The position numbers were made by a program, and so were the translations under genes. A stretch of DNA of 64,000 bases, taken from the NCBI GenBank assembly GCA_036705565.1, contig JAUBUY010000028.1. One strand, given 5' to 3'. Within the stretch, counting starts at the first letter, position 1. Every line of letters starts with the position of its first letter. This document shows, one piece after another, positions 16,795 to 26,100 of this stretch. Source of the stretch: Microcoleus sp036705565 (GTDB taxonomy: Bacteria > Cyanobacteriota > Cyanobacteriia > Cyanobacteriales > Microcoleaceae). The notes beneath the pieces were generated by a model. The model had not been told where the DNA came from. It saw only the letters and a program-made list of their open reading frames with translations, and ran no database searches.

Positions 16795-17931
16795 GTGAAA
16801 GTTGAAGTTTTTTTGAAATTAAAGGCAAAGCAAATGCAGCAGCACCAGAACCGAGAACAGCTCCCGCTAGATCGGATATTTCTGGGAAATTGTCTGGAAC
16901 TTCTGAGCAGCTTGCCAGATGAATGCGTTGATTTAGTAGTATCCTCTCCTCCCTACAATTTGGGCAAGGAATACGAAACCAAGCAAGCTCTCAATATTTA
17001 TTTAGAAGAACAGAGAATTGTGCTCCAAGAGTGCAGCCGAATTCTCAAAAAATCAGGTTCGCTGTTCTGGCAAGTCGGTGCTTTCTCCGATCGGGGTACG
17101 CTAATTCCGCTCGATATTCGCTTCTTTCCAATTCTAGAATCCTGCGGGTTAATTCCTCGGAATCGAATTATCTGGGGGAGACAGCACGGTTTGCACGGCA
17201 GAAAGAAATTCTCATGCCGCCACGAGACAATTCTTTGGTTTACTAAATCCGATGAATATATATTTAACTTAGACGATATTAGAGTACCGCAAAAGTATCA
17301 AAATAAAAAACATTACCGGGGATCTCGCAAAGGCGAACTTTCATGCAATCCTGACGGGAAAAACCCAGGCGACATTTGGATGTTCCGCAACGTCAAACAC
17401 AACCACGAAGAACAAACTATACATCCCTGTCAATTTCCCGAAGACTTAATAGCTAGAATTGTCTTGACTACAACGGTGAAAGGTAATGTTGTTATCGATC
17501 CTTATATGGGTTCGGGTACGGCGGCCGTTGTAGCTAAAAACTGCGATCGGCATTTTATCGGTGCAGAATTGGATCTAAAATATTATCAAGTTGCGCTGCG
17601 TCGTTTAAGCGGGGAACCGGACGAGCGCGGCTATTTCCCCAACTTAAAAACTCTGCGGGACTATGTAGAAAAAACCGGACAGCCAATAGAAGGATTTCGG
17701 TTTGACGTACAAGTAGGTAAAAAACCAACTGAACGCAGCAAAGCAAAAATATATCCCGAAGAGTATCACTTAGAAGAAATGGAGAAACGCTTGCTCTATG
17801 AGGAAGCTGCTTTTGCTGCGGATATTCGGGGAAAAGCTCCACCAGTAGACCTCAAGCTAAATGGCAACGGTAAGAAAACGCTGAATTCTACTAAAATTGG
17901 AGAGCAATTAGAACTTGAGCTGTGGAGCTAG
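16795..17931 (+). CDS. DNA methyltransferase of a BglII-like restriction-modification system
   Basis: Protects the host DNA against the adjacent endonuclease. The order of motifs is beta-type: catalytic motif IV VVSSPPYNLG near residue 50, a central target-recognition region, then the S-adenosylmethionine motif DPYMGSGTAAVVA near 240 and GAELDLKYYQ. SPPY is typical of N4-cytosine enzymes, and M.BglII is known to make N4-methylcytosine, so m4C in AGATCT is the prediction. The frame opens with GTG at 16795; an ATG 13 codons later (MQQHQNREQLP) is an equally good start. The C-terminal 90 residues extend beyond the core. The convergent endonuclease gene ends 11 bp after it. Confidence 0.9.
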   Translation: MKVEVFLKLKAKQMQQHQNREQLPLDRIFLGNCLELLSSLPDECVDLVVSSPPYNLGKEYETKQALNIYLEEQRIVLQECSRILKKSGSLFWQVGAFSDRGTLIPLDIRFFPILESCGLIPRNRIIWGRQHGLHGRKKFSCRHETILWFTKSDEYIFNLDDIRVPQKYQNKKHYRGSRKGELSCNPDGKNPGDIWMFRNVKHNHEEQTIHPCQFPEDLIARIVLTTTVKGNVVIDPYMGSGTAAVVAKNCDRHFIGAELDLKYYQVALRRLSGEPDERGYFPNLKTLRDYVEKTGQPIEGFRFDVQVGKKPTERSKAKIYPEEYHLEEMEKRLLYEEAAFAADIRGKAPPVDLKLNGNGKKTLNSTKIGEQLELELWS

Positions 17932-17942
17932 TATATCATTTT

Positions 17943-18605
17943 TCAAATAATCCGAATAGAACTGCGACTGCGGGGCGAGCGTCCTGAAATTATTTGACAT
18001 TCACACTCTTGCTGAGTTACTATTGTCCTTGATGTTCGAGCGCTGTAAACAGTCAATTTTGCAGGTACTTTTGTATTCCTTTGGTTGAATAAACACACTA
18101 TTCTGAGCGGTACATTAAATAGAGAGGCCGATAATACTGTTAACTGATTCACAGCTTGCTCGTAGTAAAGGCTGCTATTAGCAGCAGGAAACATTTGTGC
18201 TCTTGTAACTATAATAACAACCTTAACGGGCTGTCCTGTCAGAGGCGTCTTAGTGTTGAAAAACAATTGCGATCGCACAGTATTGTTTAATAGAAGTGCA
18301 TAGTGAGAAAACTGAACTTCTACAATCGCACCAGCAGAGCCAAAGTCAACATCTGTTCCCAAAAATCGATATATCGGCGGAATCTTGATTTTCGCTAGCC
18401 ATCCAAGTTTGAGCAACTCAGTTTTGATGTATTCATTGGTTGCTACAGTATCGAAAACTGGAGCGCCCAGAAATCCAGCTTGAGCTGAAGGTTTTATGTG
18501 CAGTGGCATAGCAGCAAGTACGCTGCTGATTTGGTTCCATTCCGCGCTACAGTAGTTACTGATGACAGTGTTTGCTTCATTGAAATCCGTAAATTCAATT
18601 AAAAT
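17943..18605 (-). CDS. BglII-like type II restriction endonuclease (predicted AGATCT)
   Basis: The protein aligns by memory with BglII over essentially its whole length: MPLHIKPSAQAGFLG, TNEYIKTELL, FLGTDVDFG, VEVQFSHYALLLNNTVRSQL and MFPAANSSLYYEQAVNQL. Counted from the ATG at 18509, D55, E64 and Q66 correspond to BglII D84, E93 and Q95, the catalytic residues, all offset by exactly 29. The first ATG therefore leaves out the BglII N-terminus. That stretch is present upstream in frame (IEFTDFNEANTVI, EWNQISSVLAA) but has no ATG, GTG or TTG. The ATT at 18605-18603 aligns with BglII Met1 and has AGAGG seven bases before it, so I place the start there. If ATT is not used, the coding region starts at 18509. 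It is convergent with the methyltransferase gene. Confidence 0.88.
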   Translation of the reverse strand: MLIEFTDFNEANTVISNYCSAEWNQISSVLAAMPLHIKPSAQAGFLGAPVFDTVATNEYIKTELLKLGWLAKIKIPPIYRFLGTDVDFGSAGAIVEVQFSHYALLLNNTVRSQLFFNTKTPLTGQPVKVVIIVTRAQMFPAANSSLYYEQAVNQLTVLSASLFNVPLRIVCLFNQRNTKVPAKLTVYSARTSRTIVTQQECECQIISGRSPRSRSSIRII

Positions 18606-18612
18606 AGCATAG

Positions 18613-18617
18613 CCTCT
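18613..18617 (-). promoter_or_regulatory. Ribosome binding site supporting an ATT start
   Basis: AGAGG on the minus strand, seven bases before ATT (18605). The only nearby ATG (18610-18608) is two bases from AGAGG and leads to a stop after three codons in the wrong frame, so the spacing favours ATT. Confidence 0.5.
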
Positions 18618-18625
18618 TTTTTCCT

Positions 18626-18925
18626 ATGTCCAAAACAACCTTGCGAGTAGTCGCCCGCCTCGCAGCCTTTCCCGACAAAGTAGCAGAACTTAAATCTCTG
18701 CTGCTGAGCATTATAGAACCAACTCGTAAAGAAAAAGGGTGCATCAAATACGAACTCCTGCAAAATCAAGCCGATCCCACAGATTTTACCTATGTTGAAG
18801 AGTGGGAAAGTGCTGATTTGCTCGAACTACATCTCGGTTCAACTCACATTCAAGACGCCGTACAGAAATTAGACGGTTTGGCCGTTGGGCCTCCAGATAT
18901 CCGCCGCTATGAATTGCTAGCTTAA
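18626..18925 (+). CDS. ABM-domain (quinol monooxygenase-like) protein
   Basis: A 99-residue dimeric alpha-beta protein of the antibiotic biosynthesis monooxygenase (YgiN-like) family. Family hallmarks are LRVVARLAAFPDKVAELKSL, EPTRKEKGCIKYELLQNQ, TYVEEWESADLLELHL with the conserved His, and a closing DIRRYELLA strand. These proteins act on quinones or have unknown substrates. The ATG at 18626 lies 20 bp from the start of the divergent endonuclease gene, so their promoters must overlap the other gene's 5' end. Specific substrate unknown. Confidence 0.88.
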   Translation: MSKTTLRVVARLAAFPDKVAELKSLLLSIIEPTRKEKGCIKYELLQNQADPTDFTYVEEWESADLLELHLGSTHIQDAVQKLDGLAVGPPDIRRYELLA

Positions 18926-19056
18926 TCGGGTTTTTATAGCAATTTGATTAATGTGTGTGAAATAGCTTCTATTCCCCCAAAGTTTGCGGCGAACCCTACC
19001 TACATATATAGGTTCTGCGTAAGTCCAATTCTACTCACATCTTGCCCTATTCTCGC

Positions 19057-19126
19057 TGAACAGGCTTTTCGGCCTGTTCCACAAAGAGTAGATTTTCTCG
19101 CTGAACAGGCTGAAAAGCCTGTTCAA
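19057..19126. repeat. Dispersed palindromic repeat, GAACAGGC...GCCTGTTC type
   Basis: GAACAGGCTTTTCGGCCTGTTC and GAACAGGCTGAAAAGCCTGTTC occur in tandem, each a perfect hairpin. The same family appears at 20057-20110, 25637-25848 and 48056-48252. Confidence 0.85.
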
Positions 19127-19183
19127 AAAAGGATTATTGACAATGGTGCAAAATCTTAGATTCTACTAACTTCGGAAAAATTT

Positions 19184-19993
19184 ATGACATTAGCAACAAT
19201 AAAACAGTTATTTATTTATCCAATTAAAGGGCTGACACCGCAAGAAATGTCGGAGTTTGCTTTAACAGCAGGACACGGAATTAAGGGCGATCGAGCTTTT
19301 GCCTTAATGTTTGCAGATAATCTGGAAGCTGCAAAAAAGCCCGCAGATAATGTGCCTTGGATGAGCAAAAAAAATTTTGCGGTTCAAAACGATTGGCCTC
19401 TGTTAGCAGCTTTAGAATGTGATTATCAACCGGAAACTGCCGTTTTAACAGTCAAGCGTCAAGGAGTTGCAGTGTTATCCGCAGAAACAAACACAGCAGC
19501 GGGGCGCGATCGCATCGGCAGTTTTTTCACAGAATATTTGGCAGCAATTGAACCCACAAAAGAAGCGAGACACCCGCAGTTTGCACCTTTGCAATTAGTC
19601 GGCGACACCAGCGGCGAAACTCGTTATCCCGATCGAGAACCCGTACACATTTCTTTACTCAGTCAAGCCACATTAGACCAATTAACAGAAATTGCTGTTC
19701 AAAACATTGACGTGGGCCGATTTCGCCCGAACATTGTGCTAGAAGGTATGGCAGCTTGGTCAGAATTTGAGTTGATCGGAAAACAGTTTCAATTAGGAAC
19801 AGCGCGCATAGAAGTTACAGCACGAATCGGCCGCTGTGTCAATATAGAAGTGAATCCAGAAACGGGCGATCGGGATATTTCCCTACTCAGTTTACTCCAA
19901 AAGGAATTCGGTCACGCACAAACTGGAGTTTTAGCCAAAATTATCAACAGCGGCACAGTTAAAATCGGCGATGTTTTGACTGCTGTAAAATAG
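19184..19993 (+). CDS. MOSC-domain protein
   Basis: A 269-residue protein with an N-terminal MOSC-associated beta barrel (IKQLFIYPIKGLTPQEMSEF, HGIKGDRAFALMF) and a C-terminal MOSC domain, the sulfur-carrier fold shared with molybdenum cofactor sulfurases. Conserved features are HISLLSQATL, NIDVGRFRPNIVLEG and the Cys of ARIGRCVNIEVNPETGDRD, then AQTGVLAKIINSGTVKIGDV. It may be a molybdenum-cofactor-dependent reductase component or handle sulfur; family members are diverse and no iron-sulfur domain is attached. It stands alone between repeat clusters. Confidence 0.88.
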   Translation: MTLATIKQLFIYPIKGLTPQEMSEFALTAGHGIKGDRAFALMFADNLEAAKKPADNVPWMSKKNFAVQNDWPLLAALECDYQPETAVLTVKRQGVAVLSAETNTAAGRDRIGSFFTEYLAAIEPTKEARHPQFAPLQLVGDTSGETRYPDREPVHISLLSQATLDQLTEIAVQNIDVGRFRPNIVLEGMAAWSEFELIGKQFQLGTARIEVTARIGRCVNIEVNPETGDRDISLLSLLQKEFGHAQTGVLAKIINSGTVKIGDVLTAVK

Positions 19994-20049
19994 TAGGACT
20001 TACGGGCGGGCTCTTCGGCCCAACCCCTACTCCCCACAAGAAAACTCAT

Positions 20050-20110
20050 TATTTGTGGAACAGGCATCTTGCCTGTTCATGAGAATATCTTGGCTGTTCC
20101 TGAGAATGGT
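20050..20110. repeat. Dispersed palindromic repeat, GAACAGGC family
   Basis: GTGGAACAGGCATCTTGCCT followed by GTTCATGAGAATATC and a second partial copy (GGCTGTTCCTGAGAATGGTG). The GGTGCAAGATGTGAG tail is also seen next to other copies of this family. Confidence 0.75.
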
Positions 20111-20163
20111 GCAAGATGTGAGATGCACCTCTCAAGGATTGCAGCTTACCTGAATATCTTAAC

Positions 20164-21033
20164 TCATCCTGCTTGCGGCACCCTCACCTTATTACCAATC
20201 AAATTCAGAAAACTCGCTCCAAAATGTTGAATCTCCAAAAAATTAGCATAGGAAGGAGTTGACTTGTAAACTCTAAAAGTCCGCATAATTCCTAAAGTCG
20301 CCGCACTTTCCAGGGGGCCGATAAAGCTAGTATCTCTATCCAAAAAATGAGACTGCTTAGCCCAGTGTGCCATCTGTTCTGCATTCAAAAAGTAGCAGCC
20401 GGAATGAGGATTCAACGCTCGCTCAAAAGCGACTGTTTGTTCCATGATTTTTCCCTTTAACTGCCGCTGCTCCTCCACATTTTGAAACTTAGCAGTAGCT
20501 GTTGCTGCTAAATCACCATCAATATATGCTTTAAAAACCGCGCCTTGAGGCGCTATTTCATAGCGATTAGGTTGCAGCAAATTCCCATTTCCTCCGTGAT
20601 GCGTAAACCACTTTAATTTACTAAAAAACCACGGGTCATGCAGAACTAAATCATCTTCCAAATAACAGAAATAATCGTATTTGTTAAGACAGGCTCGCAA
20701 AACTGCTTGACACTCAAACCCCAACAGCAGCGGTTCGCATTTGGTAGCGTGGTGCATAAAACATCTGGGCTGCACTGGCAGTTGAGGCAACAGATGATAA
20801 CCTTGAGTAGTGCAAACAACAATGTCAATTTCGTGCTGTTGAGATTGATTTGCTGGGATAGTTGCACATTCGCTAATGTCAATCATGGACTGAGATTTGC
20901 CGTACAAAGCTTGCAGCGATGTCACGCAAGCTGTTAAAGCGTTTAGTCGTGGTTGCGGATCATTTCGCTGGGAAGCGTGTTTTCCGTCGCCGCTGGGATT
21001 GTAAAAGTGAGCAATAGTGAATAGAATTCGCAT
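20164..21033 (-). CDS. Putative GT-A-fold glycosyltransferase
   Basis: A 289-residue soluble protein. It opens MRILFTIAHFYNPSGDGKHA and has an acidic cluster FCYLEDDLVLHDPWFF in the middle (about 155), resembling the metal-binding DXD region of GT-A transferases, followed by KWFTHHGGNGNLLQPNRYEI. Further conserved-looking patches are NPHSGCYFLNAEQMAHW and the C-terminal EIQHFGASFLNLIG. I cannot assign it to a numbered family. The neighbours on the same strand and on the opposite strand are glycosyltransferases, which supports the call. The gap of 74 bp to the next upstream gene allows one transcript. Confidence 0.65.
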   Translation of the reverse strand: MRILFTIAHFYNPSGDGKHASQRNDPQPRLNALTACVTSLQALYGKSQSMIDISECATIPANQSQQHEIDIVVCTTQGYHLLPQLPVQPRCFMHHATKCEPLLLGFECQAVLRACLNKYDYFCYLEDDLVLHDPWFFSKLKWFTHHGGNGNLLQPNRYEIAPQGAVFKAYIDGDLAATATAKFQNVEEQRQLKGKIMEQTVAFERALNPHSGCYFLNAEQMAHWAKQSHFLDRDTSFIGPLESAATLGIMRTFRVYKSTPSYANFLEIQHFGASFLNLIGNKVRVPQAG

Positions 21034-21107
21034 TGGTGTGGAGTAACAATTAGAAATTAAACAATAAAACAGAACGATCGCACAATAGCCTATAAATCTT
21101 ACCGCAC

Positions 21108-22781
21108 TTAGTCACCAAATAACTCCGGCAGGCGATCGCGCAACTCAGCATTTAAACGCGGCAACTCGTCCCGCATCTGTAAGTACCAATCTCGGCGCTG
21201 TCGGTAGTGCCCGCACAGCAAGCGGTTGTCGCGCACCCATTCGTAAGCATTCGCGGCTATTTTCCTGCGCCGAGAAGTGTCAGATATCAGCGAATTTAGT
21301 TTGGTTTCAAACTCTTTTTCATATCTATAAATCAATCCCGTTTCACCTTCGACAATCGAATGTTCGTACACAGTGGGACTTGCCAGCACCGCTACTCCCC
21401 GCGCTGCACATTCAATAAATTTTAAGTCAGATTTCGTTTCATTAACCGGGTTGGAAACAAGCGGTAGCAAAGCTATATCGCAACTGTACATAATTTCTTG
21501 ATACCGTTCGTAACTGCAAAAGGGTTCAAATTCTTTTTGCTGTATTTCCAAGGATTCAAAAAATCGGCGGTCATGGATTACTTTAACTCGAATCCGGTGC
21601 TTGTGTGCGACTAAAACTCGATTGAGCGCTGCCATAATCGGCTGCCAATCTTTTTCGCGGTTGAGCGCACCAAAAAAAATTGTGACTGTATCTTCTGCCG
21701 GATAAATTCGCGGCGGAGGTAGATAGGCTAATTGATTGGGAAATACGGCAACATTTGGATTGTATTGGCGCAAAATTTTTGCTAGCGGTTCTGTCGAAGT
21801 TTGAACGCAGTGACAGCCGCGATAGCTGAGGTAATTATTGTCGGCGTATTCGCGGCGACGGATGGGATTGTCGTCAATTTCAGCTACTATTAAATAGCCT
21901 TGTTGCAGGAGTTCTTTGATTTGGGGAATGTACGCGGGATATTGCATGATTGTCCGCTGCCAGATGAAGACTTTTTCTTCTTCCGGCAGCGGCGGAATTA
22001 ACTCGGCTTTTTTCACGCCGGATACGGCGCGGACACCGGGAATTGTAGCGCTAAATTTGTCCGGTTCCAAAACTCGCACACGATCGCACCCTGTAGGAGC
22101 CATAATGATAGTCTGAATCAGCAGTCTGCGCGCAGGTACGGCCGATTTGGTCGATCGCACGATATAATGTTCAGCACCGGTTTCCGTAGCAAAACTGCTC
22201 GATGTTAGCTCTAAAGCCTGTACCATTGGATGCAGCAATTGCTGAAACTGGACAAAATTTTCGGTTTTGTGTCCCTTCCCTTGAAATTCATAAACCTGCA
22301 ATCCGGCTTGAGCAAATAGTGATTTAATACTTTCTAGGGTAAACCAGTGCTGCATCTTGTTGTCGGGATTCTCCCACTGTCCCCGCAACAGATTGACAAT
22401 TCGCCGCCAGTATTGAACATTAGGGATTCTAGCGAGAATTTGCCCCTCTGGATTCAGCAAAGAATTGTACTGCTTGAGAATATCCCAAGGATTTTTAAAG
22501 TAGGGTAGCAAGTCGCCAAAAACCAAACAATCTACGGTTCCTGGGGCGATGTCAAGACTTTCGAGGGCAATTTCTTCAATATCGGCTACCGTCACCCAGT
22601 TTAGCCGATCGACCGCTATTTTAGCTTTTTCTCGATCGCATTCAATGCCAATATACTGACAATGGGGATTGATCAGCTTGTACTGTTCGCCCGTCGAGCC
22701 CATACCGCAGCCAATTTCAACAATGACTTTAGCATCCGGCGGTAGCAGCTTCAATAAGTCGTGGTTGACGCGATCGATCAC
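21108..22781 (-). CDS. Bifunctional methyltransferase-glycosyltransferase
   Basis: A 557-residue fusion. The N-terminal class I methyltransferase (about 1-200) has the S-adenosylmethionine glycine motif VIVEIGCGMGSTGEQY, the acidic GIECDREKA and VFGDLLPYFKNPWDIL. The C-terminal part (about 225-540) is a GT4-like glycosyltransferase, with IFFGALNREKDWQPIMAAL, CDIALLPLVSNPVNETKSD and FIECAARGVAVLASPT, the donor-binding half. Translation starts at GTG (22781). Such fusions occur in clusters that decorate surface glycans: the sugar is added and methylated by one protein. Acceptor and sugar are unknown. The downstream putative transferase (20164) is likely co-transcribed. Confidence 0.82.
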   Translation of the reverse strand: MIDRVNHDLLKLLPPDAKVIVEIGCGMGSTGEQYKLINPHCQYIGIECDREKAKIAVDRLNWVTVADIEEIALESLDIAPGTVDCLVFGDLLPYFKNPWDILKQYNSLLNPEGQILARIPNVQYWRRIVNLLRGQWENPDNKMQHWFTLESIKSLFAQAGLQVYEFQGKGHKTENFVQFQQLLHPMVQALELTSSSFATETGAEHYIVRSTKSAVPARRLLIQTIIMAPTGCDRVRVLEPDKFSATIPGVRAVSGVKKAELIPPLPEEEKVFIWQRTIMQYPAYIPQIKELLQQGYLIVAEIDDNPIRRREYADNNYLSYRGCHCVQTSTEPLAKILRQYNPNVAVFPNQLAYLPPPRIYPAEDTVTIFFGALNREKDWQPIMAALNRVLVAHKHRIRVKVIHDRRFFESLEIQQKEFEPFCSYERYQEIMYSCDIALLPLVSNPVNETKSDLKFIECAARGVAVLASPTVYEHSIVEGETGLIYRYEKEFETKLNSLISDTSRRRKIAANAYEWVRDNRLLCGHYRQRRDWYLQMRDELPRLNAELRDRLPELFGD

Positions 22782-22831
22782 TTTCTCTAAAATTCCTGAT
22801 TAGTTGATCGTAAAATAAAACAGAGCCACCC

Positions 22832-22903
22832 ATGCCGACAGACAACCAGCCGAAGGTTAGCATTGCGATGCCAGTATACAATGGCGATCGGCACATTTGT
22901 CAA
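22832..22903 (+). pseudogene. Truncated start of a family 2 glycosyltransferase
   Basis: The first 24 codons (PKVSIAMPVYNGDRHI) are the beginning of a GT2 domain; the frame then runs into unrelated, repeat-derived sequence (LFLCVLCALCGSF is a translated CTCTGCG repeat) and stops at 23122. CAGCCGAAGGTTAGCATT at 22848-22865 recurs exactly in the GT2 domain of the large gene at 24370-24387. It is a gene remnant left by a deletion or rearrangement. Confidence 0.65.
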
Positions 22904-22949
22904 GCACCCTATTTTCTGTTGCCAACCCTTTCTATTCCCTCTCTTCTCT

Positions 22950-22985
22950 TCCTCTGCGTTCTCTGCGCCCTCTGCGGTTCATTTA
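22950..22985. repeat. Dispersed repeat, CTCTGCGCCCTCTGCGGTT type
   Basis: TCTGCGTTCTCTGCGCCCTC followed by TGCGGTTCATTTAA. Copies are also at 8990 and 41571. Confidence 0.75.
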
Positions 22986-23152
22986 ATCTTATTCACCCAT
23001 CATACAAGCATTCCTATATCTTAGCAAAAATTGAGCAAAATTATAATTCATTCTCAACCCCTACCCTCATTCAGCGCGATAGAAAAACTCAATTAATTCG
23101 GCTTTTTCCCAAAAAAAATTAACCCAACAATTTGCTAAATACATTAGAAACT

Positions 23153-26100
23153 ATGAACCCTAATCTAGGAATGAACATCGCCGGCTACATCAGCGGCGAA
23201 TTTGGCATAGGAGAAGGTGTCCGAGCCAACATCAGAGCCGCAGAAGCAGCCAACATTCCCTTCATTATCAACAATTTTACCCGCAGTCCCCACCGCAAAC
23301 AAGACACCACCTATCAAAACTTTAGCCAAGACAATCCCCATCCCGTAAACTTAATTCAAGTCAACGCCGATGAAGTTGCAACCTTTATCAAAGATAGAGG
23401 TTCCAGCTATTTTGAAAACAAATACAATATCGGATTTTGGGCCTGGGAACTTCCCGAATTTCCCCCAGAATGGCAGCCAGCATTTAATAACTTTCACGAA
23501 ATATGGACTTACAGCAACTATTGCGCCGAGGCAATTTCCGCAGTCTCGCCAATTCCCGTCATCAAAATCATGCCCAGTATTGCTCTCCCCGCACCTTCCC
23601 TGAACAGAGAAGCACTGAATTTACCTAAAGATAAATTTATTTTCTTGTTTGTATTCGACTTTTCCAGCCGCATCGAGCGCAAAAATAGTTTAGCGACAAT
23701 TCAAGCATTTAAGCAAGCTTTTGGCGAAGATAACAGCGTATTATTGGTCATCAAATCTTCTAATTCAACCCAACATTTAGAACAGCAAAAGTTATTAAAG
23801 TCTGCTATCGCCAATTGTTCAAATATCAAACATCTAGACGGGTATTTGTCCAAAAATAAACTAAACGGTTTGCTGTACAATTGCGACTGTTATGTATCCC
23901 TGCACCGCTGCGAAGGATTTGGCTTAACAATGGCTGAAGCCATGTTTTACGGCAAACCCGTAATTGCCACCGGCTATTCATCAAATACAGAATTTATGAA
24001 TGTCGGCAACAGCTATTTAGTCAAGTATAAGTTAATCCCAATTGAGCAAGATTGCGGGCCTTACAAAAAAGGCAATGTTTGGGCCCAAGCGGATGTCGAA
24101 CACGCTGCGGATTTAATGCGGTACGTCTTCAACAATTACCGGGAAGCTCAACAAATTGGAGCGATAGCCGCTGAGGAAATTAAGACTTTACTCAACCCCC
24201 AAGTTACAGGGAATAAAATTAGAAAACGTCTCGAATATATTGCCGAGATTACCGATAACTTTCAAAGCATACCTCTGTTAGGAACAGCCAAAGCGAAGTC
24301 TGCCAAAATTAGGGCTAACTTGCCGCCATCACAGCAACAAAGTCAAGCAAAAGGAGAACTGCCAAACGAGCAGCCGAAGGTTAGCATTTGCATTCCGACA
24401 TACAACGGAGAAGCATTTATTGGGGAAGCAATTCAAAGTGCTTTGGCCCAAACCTACGCTAACATAGAACTGATTATATCCGACGACGGCTCCACAGACC
24501 GCACAATTGCGATCGCCCAATCATTCCAATCACAAACCTCAGTCGATTTCCGCATCATACTGCACCGCAACTACGGTTTATCACAAAACTGGAATTTTTG
24601 CATCTCTCAAGCAACAGGTCAATATATTAAATTTTTATTTCAAGACGACTTGCTCGCACCAGAATGTATTGAGAAAATGGTCGCACTCGCCCAACAAAAC
24701 TCAGAAATAGGTATGGTTTTCTCCCCGCGCGGCATCACCATCGCTGACAATGAATCTAACCCGATTTTGCGCGGAGCTTCCCAATCAATTAAAGATTTGC
24801 ACAAAAGCTGGTCGAATTTAAAATCTATTCAGCCAGGAAAAGAATTACTCGCAGATACTAAATGCTTGAACAACCCGATAAACAAAATTGGCGAACCGAG
24901 TACCGTCTTAATTGCCGCGCGAGTCTTTGAAGAAATAGGATTATTTGATTCGGGATTATCTCAGTATGTAGACTTAGATATGTGGTGGCGAATCATGGGC
25001 AACTATCATATCGGATTTGTAGACGAAAAACTGTCCTCACTGCGGATTCATCCCGAACAACAAACTTGGAAAAACTTCGCCGCTGGGGAAAATCATAAGG
25101 ATGTAGTAAGATTTTATAAAAAACTACTAAATAGTCCTGATTACAGTTTCCTGGATCAACAAATCAAACAGACAATCCGCCATAAGTTGGCATTGAGAAC
25201 CCAGCCGAGTTTATCAGAATTATCACCACTGCTCGATCAATACAATAAATTCCCCTCAAAACAGCCTCTTCTCGCGCTGCGCCCCTACCGCCAACAGCTA
25301 GCTGAGTATTGGCTGAATTTGCCAGCGGAAAAATTAGAAATTGCTTACTCGAAAGACATGAGGAAGGCTCATAAATTGCTACTAGATAGCGCCCTAAAAA
25401 ATGAAACTTTAACTGAGTCAGAACAACGTTTTGTCCAGCAGTTATCCTCGAAACTTGCTGAAGGAGGGGAAATTGCCGAGAAGATGCAATATCTCCTCGC
25501 AGCGATGCTGTACCGCGACGCTTATCAGTTGCCGATTGAGTATAAAAATGCAGCGATTCCCCAGTGGTTTTTTGACGATTTTCTGAAATTCCTATTTCAG
25601 TCACCGAATTATTTTCAAAGGAGAGGTGGAATTGTCAAGAACGGGCAAGATGCCCGTTCCACACAAGATGAATTTTCTGGTGGAACAGGCATCTTGCCTG
25701 TTGGTTCCACAACAGATGAATTTTCTGGTGGAACAGGCATCTTGCCTGTTGGTTCCACACAAGATGAATTTGCTGGTGGAACAGGCATCTTGCCTGTTGG
25801 TTCCACACAAGATGAATTTGCTGGTGGAACAGGCATCTTGCCTGTTCCTAAACAAGTAATTGAGAAGGGTGCAAGATATCAGTTTCAACCCAAGTCGGAA
25901 GTAGAAAGTTACTCTGAATATTTCCAGCAGTTAATCAAGTACGTCGCTGCTAATATCGCCAGTTTTCCAGATTCAGAAGTTTGGCGTTATTTGGCAGCTT
26001 TTATTGCCAAAAGTGTTAGCTTCCAAGCTTTGTATTTGAGCGACGAGGTCAATCTGCTCAATATATTGAGTCAGCGAGCTGATATTCTGGAATTTCATTT

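Noticed and set aside
22904..23122. C-terminal two-thirds of the 96-codon frame
   Set aside because: It translates a CTCTGCG dispersed repeat and AT-rich spacer, so it is not a protein domain.
25679..25848. Possible CRISPR array
   Set aside because: The units are contiguous with no unique spacers, are 48 bp long and keep the reading frame. No cas genes are present.
25601..25888. Minus-strand reading frame with repeated RQDACST motifs, and two further overlapping frames
   Set aside because: They are mirror readings of the 48-bp repeat inside the large glycosyltransferase gene; such peptides arise wherever this repeat is translated.
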